Assembly (NCBI GenBank): GCA_023429345.1
Contig: JAEYVB010000111.1
Span: forward strand, 1-6,982
Reading direction: 5' to 3'
DNA from: Planctomycetota bacterium
Lineage (GTDB): Bacteria; Planctomycetota; Phycisphaerae; Phycisphaerales; UBA1924
DNA: 6,982 nucleotides
A program made the position numbers and the translations under genes. Below, one piece after another: positions 6,158 through 6,982 of this stretch. The notes below the pieces were generated by a model, which had not been told where the DNA came from, searched no databases, and was given only the letters and a program-made list of their open reading frames with translations. The stretch's first letter is position 1; every line of letters begins with the position of its first letter.

Positions 6158-6616
6158 ATGGCAACGCGTTCGAACAGCAACCGCACCCGTAAGCACAGCG
6201 CCAAGAAGGCGCGACGCACCGCCCGCCCGGCCAAGAAGGCCAGCGGACGCAAGGCGTCCAACTCTTCCCGCAAGACCGCCGCCAAGCGGTGGAACGGGAA
6301 GAAGAACACCCGCAAGGCCTCGGCCAAGCGGACCACCAAGCGGACGGCCCGCAAGGCCGCGGCCCGGAAGTCCACCGCCCGCAAGAGCACCGCCCGGAAG
6401 AACTGGAAGAAGAGCACCAAGCGTACCGCCAAGCCGGCGGCCCGCAAGAACGTCAAGCGCACCAGCAAGCCCGCGGCCCGCAAGGCCTCGCGCACGACCA
6501 CGGCCAAGAAGTGGAACCGGAAGTCCACGGCCCGCAAGAACTGGACGCGCTCGACGTGGACGAACAGCAACTCGTTCTCGTTCCCGAACCGCGTCGCCCG
6601 CCGCCGCGCGGCTTGA
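6158..6616 (+). CDS. Histone H1-like, highly basic Lys/Arg/Ala-rich DNA-binding protein
   Basis: This 152-residue protein contains 29 Lys and 28 Arg (about 37%) and no Asp or Glu at all; it also lacks Leu, Ile, Tyr, Cys and Gln. It is built from degenerate short modules such as ARKS, AKPAARK and KSTARKNW, as in bacterial H1-like proteins (chlamydial Hc2 type) and the tails of eukaryotic H1. It most likely coats and condenses DNA, or possibly RNA. Unlike classical H1 tails it has five Trp (45, 83, 119, 129, 134), in repeated contexts such as KRWNGKK/KKWNRKS and ARKNWKKST/ARKNWTRST. The C-terminus ends in a short aromatic stretch (NSNSFSFPN) and RRR. Nearly every Lys codon is AAG. It has its own RBS and terminator. 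The low-complexity sequence makes a specific family assignment uncertain; a ribosome-associated or nucleoid role are both possible. Confidence 0.85.
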   Translation: MATRSNSNRTRKHSAKKARRTARPAKKASGRKASNSSRKTAAKRWNGKKNTRKASAKRTTKRTARKAAARKSTARKSTARKNWKKSTKRTAKPAARKNVKRTSKPAARKASRTTTAKKWNRKSTARKNWTRSTWTNSNSFSFPNRVARRRAA

Positions 6617-6660
6617 GGCCCGCGTTTCGGGGGAACGGACTCCCCGCACCCGATGTTGAT

Positions 6661-6697
6661 GGACCCCCGGCATGGAGGCCGGGGGTTCGTCGTTTTT
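6661..6697 (+). terminator. Rho-independent terminator after the histone H1-like gene
   Basis: A 9-bp perfect stem ACCCCCGGC/GCCGGGGGT (6663-6671 with 6678-6686), with a further G-U and G-C pair at its foot, closes the six-base loop ATGGAG. It is followed by five T at 6693-6697. No T-run is present on the opposite strand after the hairpin, so it serves the plus-strand gene only. Confidence 0.85.
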
Positions 6698-6707
6698 GGA
6701 GCACGGG

Positions 6708-6982
6708 TCACGCGGGGAGGTAGGCACGGGCGAGGTCGCGGAAGGATTGGACTTGCGCTTCCTGCCACGGGGCGTCGCGGTTGAGCTCGCGGGCGAGGAG
6801 GGCGGCGACGGCCGGGGCCATGGCGATGGCGGCGCGGACGTTCAGGAAGAGGGCGCGGGTGCGGCGGGCGAGGATGTCCTCGACGGTTCGGGCCATCTCG
6901 TGGCGCGCGGCGTGCACGACCTCGGCGGCGGTGTAGGGGAGATCGGGGTGCAGGGGCTCGGCGAGGGAGGGGTCCGCGGCCG
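6708..6982 (-). CDS. glpD: Aerobic glycerol-3-phosphate dehydrogenase, C-terminal end (partial, 5' part beyond right edge)
   Basis: The last 90 codons and the TGA stop (6708-6710) are visible; the frame stays open to the right edge. The segment has the hallmark C-terminal cap of FAD-dependent GlpD: LPYTAAEVVHAARHEMARTV followed by EDILARRTRALFL, then VAALLARELN, W, Q and FRDLARAYLPA. In the family, the enzyme oxidises sn-glycerol 3-phosphate to dihydroxyacetone phosphate at the inner face of the membrane and passes electrons to quinone. The FAD-binding and catalytic parts lie outside the window. The gene is convergent with the H1-like gene; only 91 bases separate the two stops. No terminator for glpD itself was seen on the minus strand. 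Confidence 0.9.
   Translation of the reverse strand, partial: AADPSLAEPLHPDLPYTAAEVVHAARHEMARTVEDILARRTRALFLNVRAAIAMAPAVAALLARELNRDAPWQEAQVQSFRDLARAYLPA

Noticed and set aside
5076..6164. A 362-codon minus-strand frame across the YcxB-like gene and the leader region
   Set aside because: It is Arg/Pro-rich with no recognisable domain, crosses the terminator and the ends of two plus-strand genes, and is opposite clear YcxB and zinc-ribbon coding.
6628..6646. CGGGG/CCCCG hairpin just after the H1-like stop
   Set aside because: It has only a five-pair stem with a nine-base loop and no T-run; the stronger hairpin at 6663-6686 explains termination.

Overview
The window looks like a chromosomal segment of a high-GC planctomycete, most likely of the Phycisphaerae/Phycisphaerales type. 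Three things point there: an ECF sigma factor coupled to a membrane-anchored Ser/Thr kinase with TPR repeats; a C-terminal pair of Cys/Asn-rich dockerin-like repeats (core LNVADFTCFLQRFAAG) on an exported protein; and a C-terminal zinc ribbon of the CDACGYNLRG...CPEC type on a small membrane protein. This placement is inference; no rRNA or tRNA gene is present.

Layout. Bases 1-2063 (minus) hold the first 687 codons of a Ser/Thr kinase that runs off the left edge. It is preceded by, and overlaps by 4 bases (ATGA) with, an ECF sigma factor gene (2060-2656, minus, GTG start). A 174-base divergent gap separates these from a 761-residue exported protein (2831-5116, plus). That protein has a signal peptide, five tandem repeats of about 51 residues, a serine hydrolase domain related to class A beta-lactamases and polyglycine hydrolases, an Ig-like domain and two dockerin-like repeats. 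A strong intrinsic terminator follows. Next comes a YcxB-like two-helix membrane protein with an added zinc ribbon (5214-5936, plus), whose GTG start sits about where a transcript from the -10 box at 5201-5206 would begin. A 221-base leader region precedes a 152-residue, extremely basic, acid-free histone H1-like protein (6158-6616, plus) with its own terminator. The last gene (6708 to the right edge, minus) is the 3' end of an aerobic glycerol-3-phosphate dehydrogenase, glpD.

How they fit. The sigma factor and kinase form one translationally coupled signalling unit. The divergent exported hydrolase is positioned to be a target of that sigma factor, but the sequence does not prove it. The YcxB-like gene, the H1-like gene and glpD look like independent single-gene units. 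No mobile element, CRISPR array, RNA gene or attachment site was seen, and no gene-free stretch exceeds 300 bases. The parts most worth a second look are the repeat-plus-hydrolase architecture with its altered active-site motifs, and the tryptophan-containing H1-like protein.
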